Positions 22,334-29,801 of a stretch of DNA of 64,000 bases are shown here, one piece after another. How positions within the stretch are numbered: the first letter of the stretch is position 1; every line of letters begins with the position of its first letter. Position numbers and translations under genes: made by a program. The stretch is taken from NCBI GenBank assembly GCA_003246035.1, contig QKBP01000009.1:1-64000 (forward strand), read 5' to 3'. A model generated the notes under the pieces. It did no database searches and was not told where the DNA came from. It saw only the letters and a program-made list of their open reading frames with translations. This DNA comes from Desulfuromonadaceae bacterium. Its GTDB lineage: Bacteria > Desulfobacterota > Desulfuromonadia > Desulfuromonadales > SZUA-401.

Positions 22334-22531
22334 TTAGTCGTAGGTCTCAGGGTCCGGAGGCAGAGGATCGCCGGGGACTCGATAGTGCTCGTCAGCCCAG
22401 TTGCCCAGATCGCGGTTTCTGCAGCGTTCGGAACAGAACGGACGATCCGGATTCCCTTTCCACGAGGTCGGCTCCCCGCATTGGGGACAACGGAGCTTGA
22501 GGACTTTGATCTTTGATGATGGATGTGACAT
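22334..22531 (-). CDS. yacG: DNA gyrase inhibitor YacG (zinc-binding)
   Basis: A 65-residue protein with the YacG treble-clef zinc site: CPQCGEPT and, 15 residues later, FCSERCRNRDLGNWADEHYRVPG, the family signature. E. coli YacG binds the GyrB C-terminal domain and blocks DNA binding. A GAGG site precedes the ATG. It is the first gene in the run with queD, queE and the creatininase gene; the link to queuosine genes may only be shared transcription. Confidence 0.92.
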   Translation of the reverse strand: MSHPSSKIKVLKLRCPQCGEPTSWKGNPDRPFCSERCRNRDLGNWADEHYRVPGDPLPPDPETYD

Positions 22532-22758
22532 GCAACCTCAAAGTACAGATACCTGGAGTCGACTATCGAACGTCGAGGTACGAAAATAGTCTAACATGGT
22601 CAGCAATTCAACCCCAAACCCATCCGCGTCGAAGCTCACGCCTCGGCGCTTCACCTAAACGTACAGAAAAAATCAGGAAAAACCTGACATGACAAGGTGG
22701 ACCGATTTGTTAATCTTTTCAATGAAAGCTTGCAAAGCCGCGTGGAGGGGAGAGGGAC

Positions 22759-23058
22759 ATGAGCACCTATCGCCCGGTCGGTTACTGCAGTTCCTGCCGA
22801 CGTCCGATTTATCAACTTTCGGACCTGAGTGCACCCTGTGCACACCAACATTTTGGCACACCCTGTAAAGGCGCCATCGTCTGCGCCCTCGATGTTCAGG
22901 CCTGGGAGGTCTGTCCATCCTGCCCTCAGCAACCCGGGGGCGAAGACAACGCGTGTACGGTATGCGGAGGTTGCGGTTGGATCCCGAGAGAACGCGCCGA
23001 GGACAAAATGGGCTCGGGGCTGCAACTCTTCAATTTAAGCAATGATTCCGCGCGTTGA
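22759..23058 (+). CDS. Small cysteine-rich protein, DnaJ-like zinc finger
   Basis: A 99-residue protein of unknown function with ten cysteines, all in the first 72 residues: C10/C13, C27, C36, C42, C52/C55 and C66/C69/C72. The last group, CTVCGGCGW, resembles the CxxCxGxG knuckles of DnaJ, and the CPSC pair 11 residues earlier could complete a zinc site. No signal peptide or membrane segment. GAGGGGAGAGG precedes the ATG, so it is likely well translated. It stands alone between a 227 bp upstream gap and a terminator. Confidence 0.7.
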   Translation: MSTYRPVGYCSSCRRPIYQLSDLSAPCAHQHFGTPCKGAIVCALDVQAWEVCPSCPQQPGGEDNACTVCGGCGWIPRERAEDKMGSGLQLFNLSNDSAR

Positions 23059-23077
23059 GACCATTCCAGCAATGAAA

Positions 23078-23104
23078 AAAGGGCCAGGATAAACCTGGCC
23101 CTTT
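23078..23104. terminator. Terminator shared by the Cys-rich gene and tRNA-Gly(CCC)
   Basis: An 11 bp stem (AAAGGGCCAGG with its complement) and a five-base loop. A-rich sequence on the left and T-rich sequence on the right let it serve both convergent transcripts. Confidence 0.8.
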
Positions 23105-23111
23105 GTGCTTT

Positions 23112-23186
<75 letters not shown>

Positions 23187-23198
23187 AAACGAGGCGTG

Positions 23199-23228
23199 AT
23201 TATATGAATCTGTCGACACGCTTGTCAA
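23199..23228 (-). promoter_or_regulatory. Consensus promoter of tRNA-Gly(CCC)
   Basis: On the minus strand both hexamers are perfect, TTGACA (23228-23223) and TATAAT (23204-23199), spaced by 18 bp and ending 13 bp before the tRNA. The minus-35 overlaps the stop codon of the upstream CCA-adding enzyme gene. Confidence 0.88.
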
Positions 23229-24496
23229 TCTTTTTTCAAGCGTAAACTGAGTCTTTCAATCGCCTCAAAAACCGAAGAAATCCGACCAGATATCTCCTCC
23301 TCCCGGACAAAGTCGAGAGCCTTCCCGATTCTCTCCCCGGGTAAGAGCCCGAAGCGTTCCATGAGGGTCGCGGCCGGGACAAGATCGGGGACTCTTCCCC
23401 GAACCTGCTGCGCCTGCCAGGTGGCCAGCATCACGGGGAGGTCTATTGCGACCAGAGCCGGCAGCGAGGCCAGACAAAGGGCAGCCGCACAGGGTGACCC
23501 CCTGAAACGATCGAGCCAGAGCGCGGCGCGACGAGAGGCCGGATTCAACTGACCGGAAGGAGAATCTTCACCGATGCTGGTCAGCATCTCAGCGATGGAC
23601 TGGGCACGGCGAGAGAAGCGCAGTCCAGTCAAGGCCTTACGGAGCTTCAGGCCCACCGTCGGAGCCCCGAGGAAGCGGCACATGCGTACCAGACCGGTCA
23701 AAGTCCAGTGCTCCTCGACACCCCGTGCCAGTAGGTCCGTCAGACCAACCGCCTCGAAGCGAGAGTCGGCACCGAGCACCTGGAACACGGCGGATTCGTC
23801 ATAGCCGAGACCCTCGCCCAGGAAAGGTTCCAGCAGCGGATCGAGAAGCCGGAATTTTGCCAAACAACCTGTCCCGCGCACAACCTGCGGCGAGGAAAAG
23901 ATCTTGCCCAGTTCTGACTTGATCCGTTCGGGGGCTACTTCGAGCAACGTCTGTGGCGAGCCTTCAAAGGCCTGCTCGAGTTCGGAATGCGCGCGGACCC
24001 CGAACTCCACCATGTGACGCACACCTTTCAAGAGACGCAGAGGGTCGGCGGTGAGAACCCCTTGGGAGCAGGGCCGTAAAACCCCGTCAGACAGATCCTG
24101 TTTGCCGCCGAGAGGATCGATCAACGTATCCGGATGTTGCAGGTCACAGGCAAGAGCATTGAAGGTGAAATCTCTCAGGCGGAGGTCCTCGGATAGACTC
24201 GCGGCCCGCAAGGGGGCAAAATCGAGGGTGTAATTCCGCGCGTCGTGCTGAAAAACGACGCGCGACTGGTTGCGCCCAGAGTCCAACAGGACAAACGTCC
24301 CCCCCAATGCTCTTGCCGCCGATCGGGCAATGGCGGTGGGATCCGTATCGAGGGCCAGATCGAAATCGCGCGACGCACGTCCGAGCAGATCATCGCGCAG
24401 GGCTCCGCCGACCAGCCAGCACCTTGTCGTGGCGGGAACGATGTGCATCAGCAAGCGGTGCAGTCCCAAGCTGAGAAAGCCGTGTGGGAGGATCAT
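23225..24496 (-). CDS. CCA tRNA nucleotidyltransferase / poly(A) polymerase family protein
   Basis: A class II nucleotidyltransferase that repairs or adds the CCA end of tRNAs, or adds A-tails. The 423-residue product begins at ATG 24496, preceded by GGAGGGG. The head domain shows WLVGGALRDDLLGR (GGxxRD) and RDFDLAL (DxD metal site) at about 27-48, then FTFNALACDL and the RNA-binding domain with PERIKSELGKIF. Because class II enzymes with CCA-adding, A-adding and poly(A) activity look alike, the exact activity is open. All tRNAs seen here encode CCA, so a repair role would suffice. Confidence 0.88.
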   Translation of the reverse strand: MILPHGFLSLGLHRLLMHIVPATTRCWLVGGALRDDLLGRASRDFDLALDTDPTAIARSAARALGGTFVLLDSGRNQSRVVFQHDARNYTLDFAPLRAASLSEDLRLRDFTFNALACDLQHPDTLIDPLGGKQDLSDGVLRPCSQGVLTADPLRLLKGVRHMVEFGVRAHSELEQAFEGSPQTLLEVAPERIKSELGKIFSSPQVVRGTGCLAKFRLLDPLLEPFLGEGLGYDESAVFQVLGADSRFEAVGLTDLLARGVEEHWTLTGLVRMCRFLGAPTVGLKLRKALTGLRFSRRAQSIAEMLTSIGEDSPSGQLNPASRRAALWLDRFRGSPCAAALCLASLPALVAIDLPVMLATWQAQQVRGRVPDLVPAATLMERFGLLPGERIGKALDFVREEEISGRISSVFEAIERLSLRLKKD

Positions 24497-24541
24497 CCCC
24501 CCTCCTTTCATCGCGGCGTGTCTTCACCTAGCTTAACAAAC

Positions 24542-24573
24542 AAAAAAAGGGCCCGTCGCGTGACGGGCCCTTT
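24542..24573 (-). terminator. Terminator after the aminotransferase gene
   Basis: A 12 bp stem (AAAGGGCCCGTC with its complement) with loop GCGT, followed on the minus strand by seven T. It lies 22 bp after the aminotransferase stop codon and before the CCA-enzyme gene. Confidence 0.92.
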
Positions 24574-24594
24574 CCATTACGGTGGCATAGGGTT

Positions 24595-25899
24595 TCAGGA
24601 GAGATCCTTGACTGCCTTGTAGATCAGTTCGAACAGTTCGCGAATGTTTTCTTTCGCAATACAGGAGAACGCGATCCGCAAATCGGTAGCGCCGATCGAG
24701 ATCGTTCCGACACCGTAGCTGTCGAGCAGGTGGACGCGCAGTTTCTCCGCATCGACCTGTTTCAGCTTGAGGCACATGAAATACCCTGAATTGAAAGGGT
24801 AGTAGTCCCAGGCATCGCCAAAGTCGCCGGAGTCTAGGACCCGCTTGACTTCGAGCGCGCGTCCCTTCATGACCTGGAACTTCTGCTCCTTCTGGCTTCT
24901 GAACTCCGGCGAGCGCAGCGCCTCGATGACGAAGGTTTGAGACGGGTGCGGGCAGTTGGAGATCTTGGCCCGGATAATTCCCATGGTCTTTTTTTCAAGA
25001 GCTTCGAGCAGGCGCGGCTGGGCATCCGCCCCTCCGGCGGCGAAGGTGATGAAGCCGGTCCGGAAGCCCCAGACATACTCCTCCTTGGTCGCGCCGTCGA
25101 GCTTGATGGTGAGTACCCGCGGATGGATGTTGGCAAGCTTGCCGAACAACGACTCCTTCAATGAGTCTTCGTAGAACAGCCCGAAGTAAGCGTCGTCGGT
25201 GATGGCGACGATATCGCAGCCCCCTTCAGCGACATCCTTGATGGCCGCGACCAGCGCGTCTCCCTCGGCGACGGTCGGCGTATAGCCGCTCGGGTTGTTC
25301 GGGAAGTTGAGCAGCACGATCGCCTTGCCATGCTCCTTGGCGACCCCTTCCAGGGTACTCCTGAAAGCCGCGACATCGTAGCCGCCCTGGGGCGTAAAGG
25401 TATTGTGCTTTTTGATGACGGCCTTGTTGCAGGTCGCGAAGGTCAGATTGTAGTTCCCCCACATCATGTCGGGAAGGACGATACAATCTCCCTCCCCGGC
25501 AAACATGTCGCCGACGATGGAAAGACCATGGGTCAGTGCGTTGGTGACGATGGGGTTGGAGAAGTGTTTGCCTTGCAGGCTCGGATTTTCCGCGAGCATC
25601 TTTTCACGCCACAGCTTGCGCAGCTCGGGCTTGCCGGCAGGCGGGGCGTAGGGATAGATGTCCTTGGGGTCGAAGCTTCCAAGTTTATCCTGGATGCATT
25701 GCAGATACATCGGCCCGTCACCCTCTGTTGCGATGCCGATGGTGGCGTTGTACTTGTGGGCCTTCTCCTTGGCCTCGGCCGACTGGGTCAGAATCCCCTT
25801 CGGGAAAAACAGGTTCTTCCCCAGGCTCGAGAGCATGTTCAGGACGCTGGGATTTTCTTCCTGGATAATGGCGTTGAGTTCTGCAGCAAGCGGATTCAT
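24595..25899 (-). CDS. PLP-dependent class I/II aminotransferase
   Basis: A 434-residue fold-type I PLP enzyme. The start at ATG 25899 follows GAGGGG. Visible elements are ATEGDGPMY near residue 60, LTHGLSIVGDMFAGEGD (cofactor phosphate region), NFPNNPSGYTP (substrate carboxylate and PLP Asn), ITDDAYFGL (Asp/Tyr contacts) and the lysine-containing LDGATKEEYVWGFRTGF segment. Relatives act in alanine, aspartate or aromatic amino acid metabolism. The substrate cannot be read from the neighbours, as it has its own promoter and terminator. Confidence 0.85.
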   Translation of the reverse strand: MNPLAAELNAIIQEENPSVLNMLSSLGKNLFFPKGILTQSAEAKEKAHKYNATIGIATEGDGPMYLQCIQDKLGSFDPKDIYPYAPPAGKPELRKLWREKMLAENPSLQGKHFSNPIVTNALTHGLSIVGDMFAGEGDCIVLPDMMWGNYNLTFATCNKAVIKKHNTFTPQGGYDVAAFRSTLEGVAKEHGKAIVLLNFPNNPSGYTPTVAEGDALVAAIKDVAEGGCDIVAITDDAYFGLFYEDSLKESLFGKLANIHPRVLTIKLDGATKEEYVWGFRTGFITFAAGGADAQPRLLEALEKKTMGIIRAKISNCPHPSQTFVIEALRSPEFRSQKEQKFQVMKGRALEVKRVLDSGDFGDAWDYYPFNSGYFMCLKLKQVDAEKLRVHLLDSYGVGTISIGATDLRIAFSCIAKENIRELFELIYKAVKDLS

Positions 25900-25947
25900 G
25901 CGGATCCCCCTCGACAAATTTGGCCGCTACGGGTCGTGCGACGGGTC

Positions 25948-25976
25948 ATTTAAACAGCACTAACCACCGCTGTCAA
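25948..25976 (-). promoter_or_regulatory. Promoter of the aminotransferase gene
   Basis: On the minus strand TTGACA (25976-25971) and TTAAAT (25953-25948) are spaced by 17 bp, 49 bp before the start codon. Confidence 0.6.
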
Positions 25977-26015
25977 TGGGAATATGGATGCCGGTGTGTA
26001 TACCCGACAAGGCCT

Positions 26016-26984
26016 TTAGCGGATGACTTTCGTGGCGGCGGTGAGCGCCTGAAAAGGGACTGTAATCCCGAGGCGATGTGCTGCCTCGAGGTTGATTACC
26101 AGCTCGATGTTGCGTGCGTCGTGGCTAGCGAGGGTCTCGACGCGGGCACCCTCGAGAAGTTTGATGATGGCGAGGGCCGCCTGTTCCCCCTGATTTTCGC
26201 TGCTGGCCTCCAGGGAAACCAGTGCGCCATGGACCGAGGAGCCGCTCCCCGAGGAGATCACCGGCACCCCGAGGCTTTCGGCCTTGGCGAAAAGCGCATC
26301 GAGCTGTTCCTGGGAATAGATGCCGACCGGCAGGTAGAGAGCGCCGCGGACCTCTTCGAGAGGGCGCAGGCCGCTTGCAAACTCCGCAGCGGAGAGCACA
26401 AGCGAACGCGATCTCAAACCGTAAATCGAGGTCGCGCGGCTTATCTCGGCAAACTGGTAGGCCATCTCCGGGTCGTTCTCGAGGAAAACGGTAACCAGCT
26501 CGTACGGCTCAACGATCTCCGAGAAGACCTGGACCAAGGTTGCCAATGGGACAACGGACGTCGCACCGATGGCCTGTCGCCTTTCTCTGGGGGAGACCTG
26601 CGGGATCGACTCGAGGGGTGAACTCCAGGGGGTGTGTAGTGAGGCAAAAACCACAGGGGTACGGCCCACCTCTTTCAGGGCGACTCGTGTCGCGGGCGCC
26701 CCCAGGGTTACGATGACTCTGGAACCGGCGGCTTCGAGACGACGAGCGCTGTTGGCCCAGGAGATGTAGTCGGGGTTGGGGTGCTGGGGGATCAAGCGGA
26801 GCCGTTCGGCCCCATAGCCTTTTTGTCGCAGGGAGGTGGAAAGCGCCTGATAGACGCGTTGATAAGTGTCGTTAGGGGCACTGAAGATGACCCCGACCTG
26901 ATCCGCGGCCGCAAACGCAAAACCTGTCGACCCCAGCAGGGTCAACACGCAAAACAACAGAAGTATCCGCAGTGGGCAGGTCAT
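26016..26984 (-). CDS. ABC transporter substrate-binding protein family (PF04392), orphan
   Basis: A 322-residue periplasmic protein with a Sec signal (hydrophobic core about 5-25 ending FAFA) and a two-lobe binding-protein fold of the ABC_sub_bind family. Features are VGVIFSAPNDTYQRVYQAL, an IVTLGAPATRVAL strand-turn and VPVISSGSGSS. Family members include TrpX-type proteins. No cognate permease or ATPase of that class is adjacent; the upstream neighbour is mlaD, 100 bp away. The ATG at 26984 lacks a ribosome site, and a TTG 57 bp upstream is an alternative start. The ligand is unknown. Confidence 0.78.
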   Translation of the reverse strand: MTCPLRILLLFCVLTLLGSTGFAFAAADQVGVIFSAPNDTYQRVYQALSTSLRQKGYGAERLRLIPQHPNPDYISWANSARRLEAAGSRVIVTLGAPATRVALKEVGRTPVVFASLHTPWSSPLESIPQVSPRERRQAIGATSVVPLATLVQVFSEIVEPYELVTVFLENDPEMAYQFAEISRATSIYGLRSRSLVLSAAEFASGLRPLEEVRGALYLPVGIYSQEQLDALFAKAESLGVPVISSGSGSSVHGALVSLEASSENQGEQAALAIIKLLEGARVETLASHDARNIELVINLEAAHRLGITVPFQALTAATKVIR

Positions 26985-27084
26985 GGCCAAAATCGGTATC
27001 CGTCCGAAAAACAGAGTGCGCGTTTGAGCATTAGAGTGCAAGAAACGTGCAAGCGCGGTTCTAGACGGGCTGCGGCCGACAGAT

Positions 27085-28173
27085 TCAGAACAGGGTACCG
27101 ATTACGGTCCCGACAGCCGAGATCGGGCCGGAGTCGCTCAGGCCGTCGGCGGCCTTTTCAACCTTACGTAAGGTTGTCCTCGCCTCGCGGTAAATATCGT
27201 CGTCGTTGACCAGTCGCCCCAGGGTTCCGTCACCATCGTCGATCTTGGTCGCGATACTGTTGACCCGGCTCATCATGTCGCGGGTCTCTAGATAGAGCGT
27301 ATCATCGTTGACCAGCATCCCGAGACTCCCCTGCCCGCGATTCATCTTTTCTGCGATTTCGCGTATCTGAGCCAGCGCAACCACTCCCTCCTCGTAAAGA
27401 GCGTCGTCGACCAGCAGGCGACCGACCGTCCCCTCGCCCTGCTGAATTCGGCCGGTCACGTCCCGGAGGTTGGTGATCGTTGCGTGGATGTCGGCGTAGA
27501 GTTGATCGTCACTGAGAAGACGTCCCAGGCTCCCCTCGCCGTTGTTCAGCTTGACGGTAATCTCACGCAGGCCGCTGACGGCCTGCTGCAGGTCGAGGTA
27601 GAGCTGCTTGTCGTTCACCACCTGACCGAGCAGCCCCTCCCCCTCGTCGATCTTGCGGGTGATGCTCTCCAAATGTTCGGCTGTCCGGGACAGTTTTTCT
27701 CGGCTGTCTTCGATCAGGGCGCCGAGCCCCCCCAGGACGCGCTCCTGGTTCCGATCGATGTTGGCGATGACCTGGTCGATGTCGGCCATCTCGATACTCT
27801 GCACCAGGGATCCTTCCGGCAACAGGTCCCCACTCGCATCGCCGAATTCCAGACCGAGAAACACCCCCCCGAGCAGATTCGTGCGGCGTACCGATGCAAC
27901 CGTGCCGGTACGCACGATCGTGAGGTCGTTGACATAGAAGTCGACCTGGACCTTGTTGTGGTTGAGGCCGATCGCGATGACCTTCCCGACCTGGACCCCG
28001 GCGATGCGCACGGGGTCGCCGATGTTCAGTCCGATGATCGATTGAAATTGGGACTTGAAGAGATACTTGTCCTCGAAAGGAGACCATTCCTCGACCATCT
28101 CGATCATCACGGCCAGAACGACCAGGGACAACAGAAAAAATATCCCCACCCTCTTCTCAATACTCAATGCCAT
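27085..28173 (-). CDS. mlaD: MlaD/MCE-family lipid transport protein with 34-residue repeats
   Basis: A 362-residue substrate-binding component of an Mla-type phospholipid ABC transporter, anchored by one N-terminal helix (about 8-26) with its MCE domain in the periplasm (about 38-115, including VRIAGVQVGKVIAIGL and TNLLGGVFLGL). After a helical stretch come five tandem units with a GEGxLGRLxxDDxLY core, starting at residues 178, 212, 246, 280 and 314, exactly 34 residues apart. E. coli MlaD ends soon after its MCE domain, so this tail is an addition. It starts 4 bp after mlaF. Confidence 0.92.
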   Translation of the reverse strand: MALSIEKRVGIFFLLSLVVLAVMIEMVEEWSPFEDKYLFKSQFQSIIGLNIGDPVRIAGVQVGKVIAIGLNHNKVQVDFYVNDLTIVRTGTVASVRRTNLLGGVFLGLEFGDASGDLLPEGSLVQSIEMADIDQVIANIDRNQERVLGGLGALIEDSREKLSRTAEHLESITRKIDEGEGLLGQVVNDKQLYLDLQQAVSGLREITVKLNNGEGSLGRLLSDDQLYADIHATITNLRDVTGRIQQGEGTVGRLLVDDALYEEGVVALAQIREIAEKMNRGQGSLGMLVNDDTLYLETRDMMSRVNSIATKIDDGDGTLGRLVNDDDIYREARTTLRKVEKAADGLSDSGPISAVGTVIGTLF

Positions 28174-28177
28174 AGGT

Positions 28178-29029
28178 CTATCCCTGGTTGATACCCTTGG
28201 TCGTCGTGTAAATAAAATTGCGCACGACCGGGTTGTCACTCTCTTTAATCTGCTTCGGGGTGCCGATCTCCACAATTTTTCCATCATGGATCATGGCGAC
28301 ACGATCGGCGAGAAACAGTGCAAAGTTAAGGTCGTGGCTGACGATAATGGTGGTCAGCTTCACTTCCTGCTTGAGGCTCATAATAACCTTGGCGAGCTCG
28401 TCCGAGGTCACCGGATCGAGTTCTGCCGTCGGCTCATCGTACAGGATCAGGTCCGGATTCATCGCCAACGAGCGAGCAATGGCGACGCGTTTTTTCATCC
28501 CCCCGGAAAGTTCCGAGGTCTGGAGCCCTTCTTTCCCTTCCAGGCCGACCAGACGCAGTTTCCGGCGGATGATCCTGCGTATCCTCGGCTCCGGGCAGAT
28601 GCGCTTCTCCCTCAGCCACAAACCGACATTTTCCCCGACGGTGAGCGAGTTGAACAGTGCCGACGTCTGAAAAACCATGCTGTAGCGGAAGTTCCGCTTT
28701 ATCCCTTTGGCCGCATCGTCATAAATATCGTGCCCATCGATCAGAACCCTGCCGCTATCGGGATCGAGGAGGCGGACAACGTGCTTGAGGAGGACGCTCT
28801 TCCCAGTCCCGGAGGGGCCGATAATGCAAAAGGTTTCACCGGCCTCGATATCGAGGTTGATATCCTTGAGCACCTTGCTGCCGTTGAAGGACTTGTTGAG
28901 GTGCTCGATCCGGACGCCCACACCTCGCGGTTCTCCGTAATCCGTGATCTCCTCTTCACCGTGCCGCAGCAGGGTTCGAAGCTGCTCGGCAAGTCGCCCC
29001 CAAAATGGCTTGATCGTCGCTGTGGTCAT
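28178..29029 (-). CDS. mlaF: Mla-type ABC transporter ATP-binding protein
   Basis: The cytoplasmic ATPase of the lipid transporter. The 283-residue product has Walker A GPSGTGKSV, Q-loop VFQTSALF, signature LSGGMKKR, Walker B LILYDEPTAELDP and the switch His in IVSHDL. A roughly 35-residue N-terminal extension precedes the ABC domain. It begins 3 bp after mlaE, so translation is probably coupled, and pairs with the MlaE permease and MlaD. Confidence 0.95.
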   Translation of the reverse strand: MTTATIKPFWGRLAEQLRTLLRHGEEEITDYGEPRGVGVRIEHLNKSFNGSKVLKDINLDIEAGETFCIIGPSGTGKSVLLKHVVRLLDPDSGRVLIDGHDIYDDAAKGIKRNFRYSMVFQTSALFNSLTVGENVGLWLREKRICPEPRIRRIIRRKLRLVGLEGKEGLQTSELSGGMKKRVAIARSLAMNPDLILYDEPTAELDPVTSDELAKVIMSLKQEVKLTTIIVSHDLNFALFLADRVAMIHDGKIVEIGTPKQIKESDNPVVRNFIYTTTKGINQG

Positions 29030-29032
29030 AAG

Positions 29033-29800
29033 TCACATCATCAGGCGGGTGATGAAATAATTGGCCACCATGATCAGCATGAACGACATAACCACCGAGC
29101 GCGTCGTCGACTCACCGATCCCGCGCGCGCCTCCGGTAGTCTTGAAGCCGACATAGCAACCGACATGGGCGATAATCCCGCCGAAACAGAAGGCTTTCAG
29201 TAGCCCCTTGAGAATATCCAACCCCTCCAGGGACCGGGTCAAGTTCTCGAAATAGACATTGACCGGCACGTTAATCCGCGGGTTGACGCTGCTGACCAGG
29301 CTCCCGCCTAGAATGCCGATAAAAATCGCGAAGATGACCAGGAGCGGTACGGCAATGAGGCAGGCCAGCAGGCGCGGCATGGCGAGGTAGCGGATAGGGC
29401 TGATCTCCAGGGTCTTGAGGGCATCGATTTCCTCGTAAACCTGCATCGCGCCGACCTCGGCGGCCATCGCCGAACCGACACGCCCCGCCACCAGCAGGCT
29501 CGTCATGACCGGACCGAGCTCCTTGACCATCGACAGGCCGACGATCGATCCGATGGCTTCCTGGGTGCCGTATTCGACCAGTTCAGAACCGGTTTGCAAG
29601 GCCAGAACCATGCCGACGAAAAAGGCCATCAGCGAGGAGACCGGCATCGTGTCGATGCCGATATTGCTGACCTGGCGCAGGATCACGGGGAAATTGCGCG
29701 GCGCCTCCTTGAAGAAGTACAGAGTCTTCGCGAGTTGCGCCAGCATCTCGCCCGTCACCTGTGCAAGGTGCAGTATGTTTCGTCCCAGGTATTCGACCAT
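29033..29800 (-). CDS. mlaE: Mla-type ABC transporter permease
   Basis: The 255-residue inner-membrane permease of the Mla transporter, with about five hydrophobic segments. Family marks are FFVGMVLALQTG, ELGPVMTSLLVAGRVGSAMAAEVGAMQVYEEIDAL and NPRINVPVNVYF. It starts 1 bp after the upstream outer-membrane candidate gene with no ribosome site of its own, which ties its translation to that gene. Confidence 0.95.
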   Translation of the reverse strand: MVEYLGRNILHLAQVTGEMLAQLAKTLYFFKEAPRNFPVILRQVSNIGIDTMPVSSLMAFFVGMVLALQTGSELVEYGTQEAIGSIVGLSMVKELGPVMTSLLVAGRVGSAMAAEVGAMQVYEEIDALKTLEISPIRYLAMPRLLACLIAVPLLVIFAIFIGILGGSLVSSVNPRINVPVNVYFENLTRSLEGLDILKGLLKAFCFGGIIAHVGCYVGFKTTGGARGIGESTTRSVVMSFMLIMVANYFITRLMM

Positions 29801-29801
29801 A

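Noticed and set aside
22725..22758. Possible cyclic-di-GMP riboswitch (GCAAAGCC element) before the Cys-rich gene
   Set aside because: Only a short core string matches; the GGCAAACC partner loop and the expected paired stems are missing.
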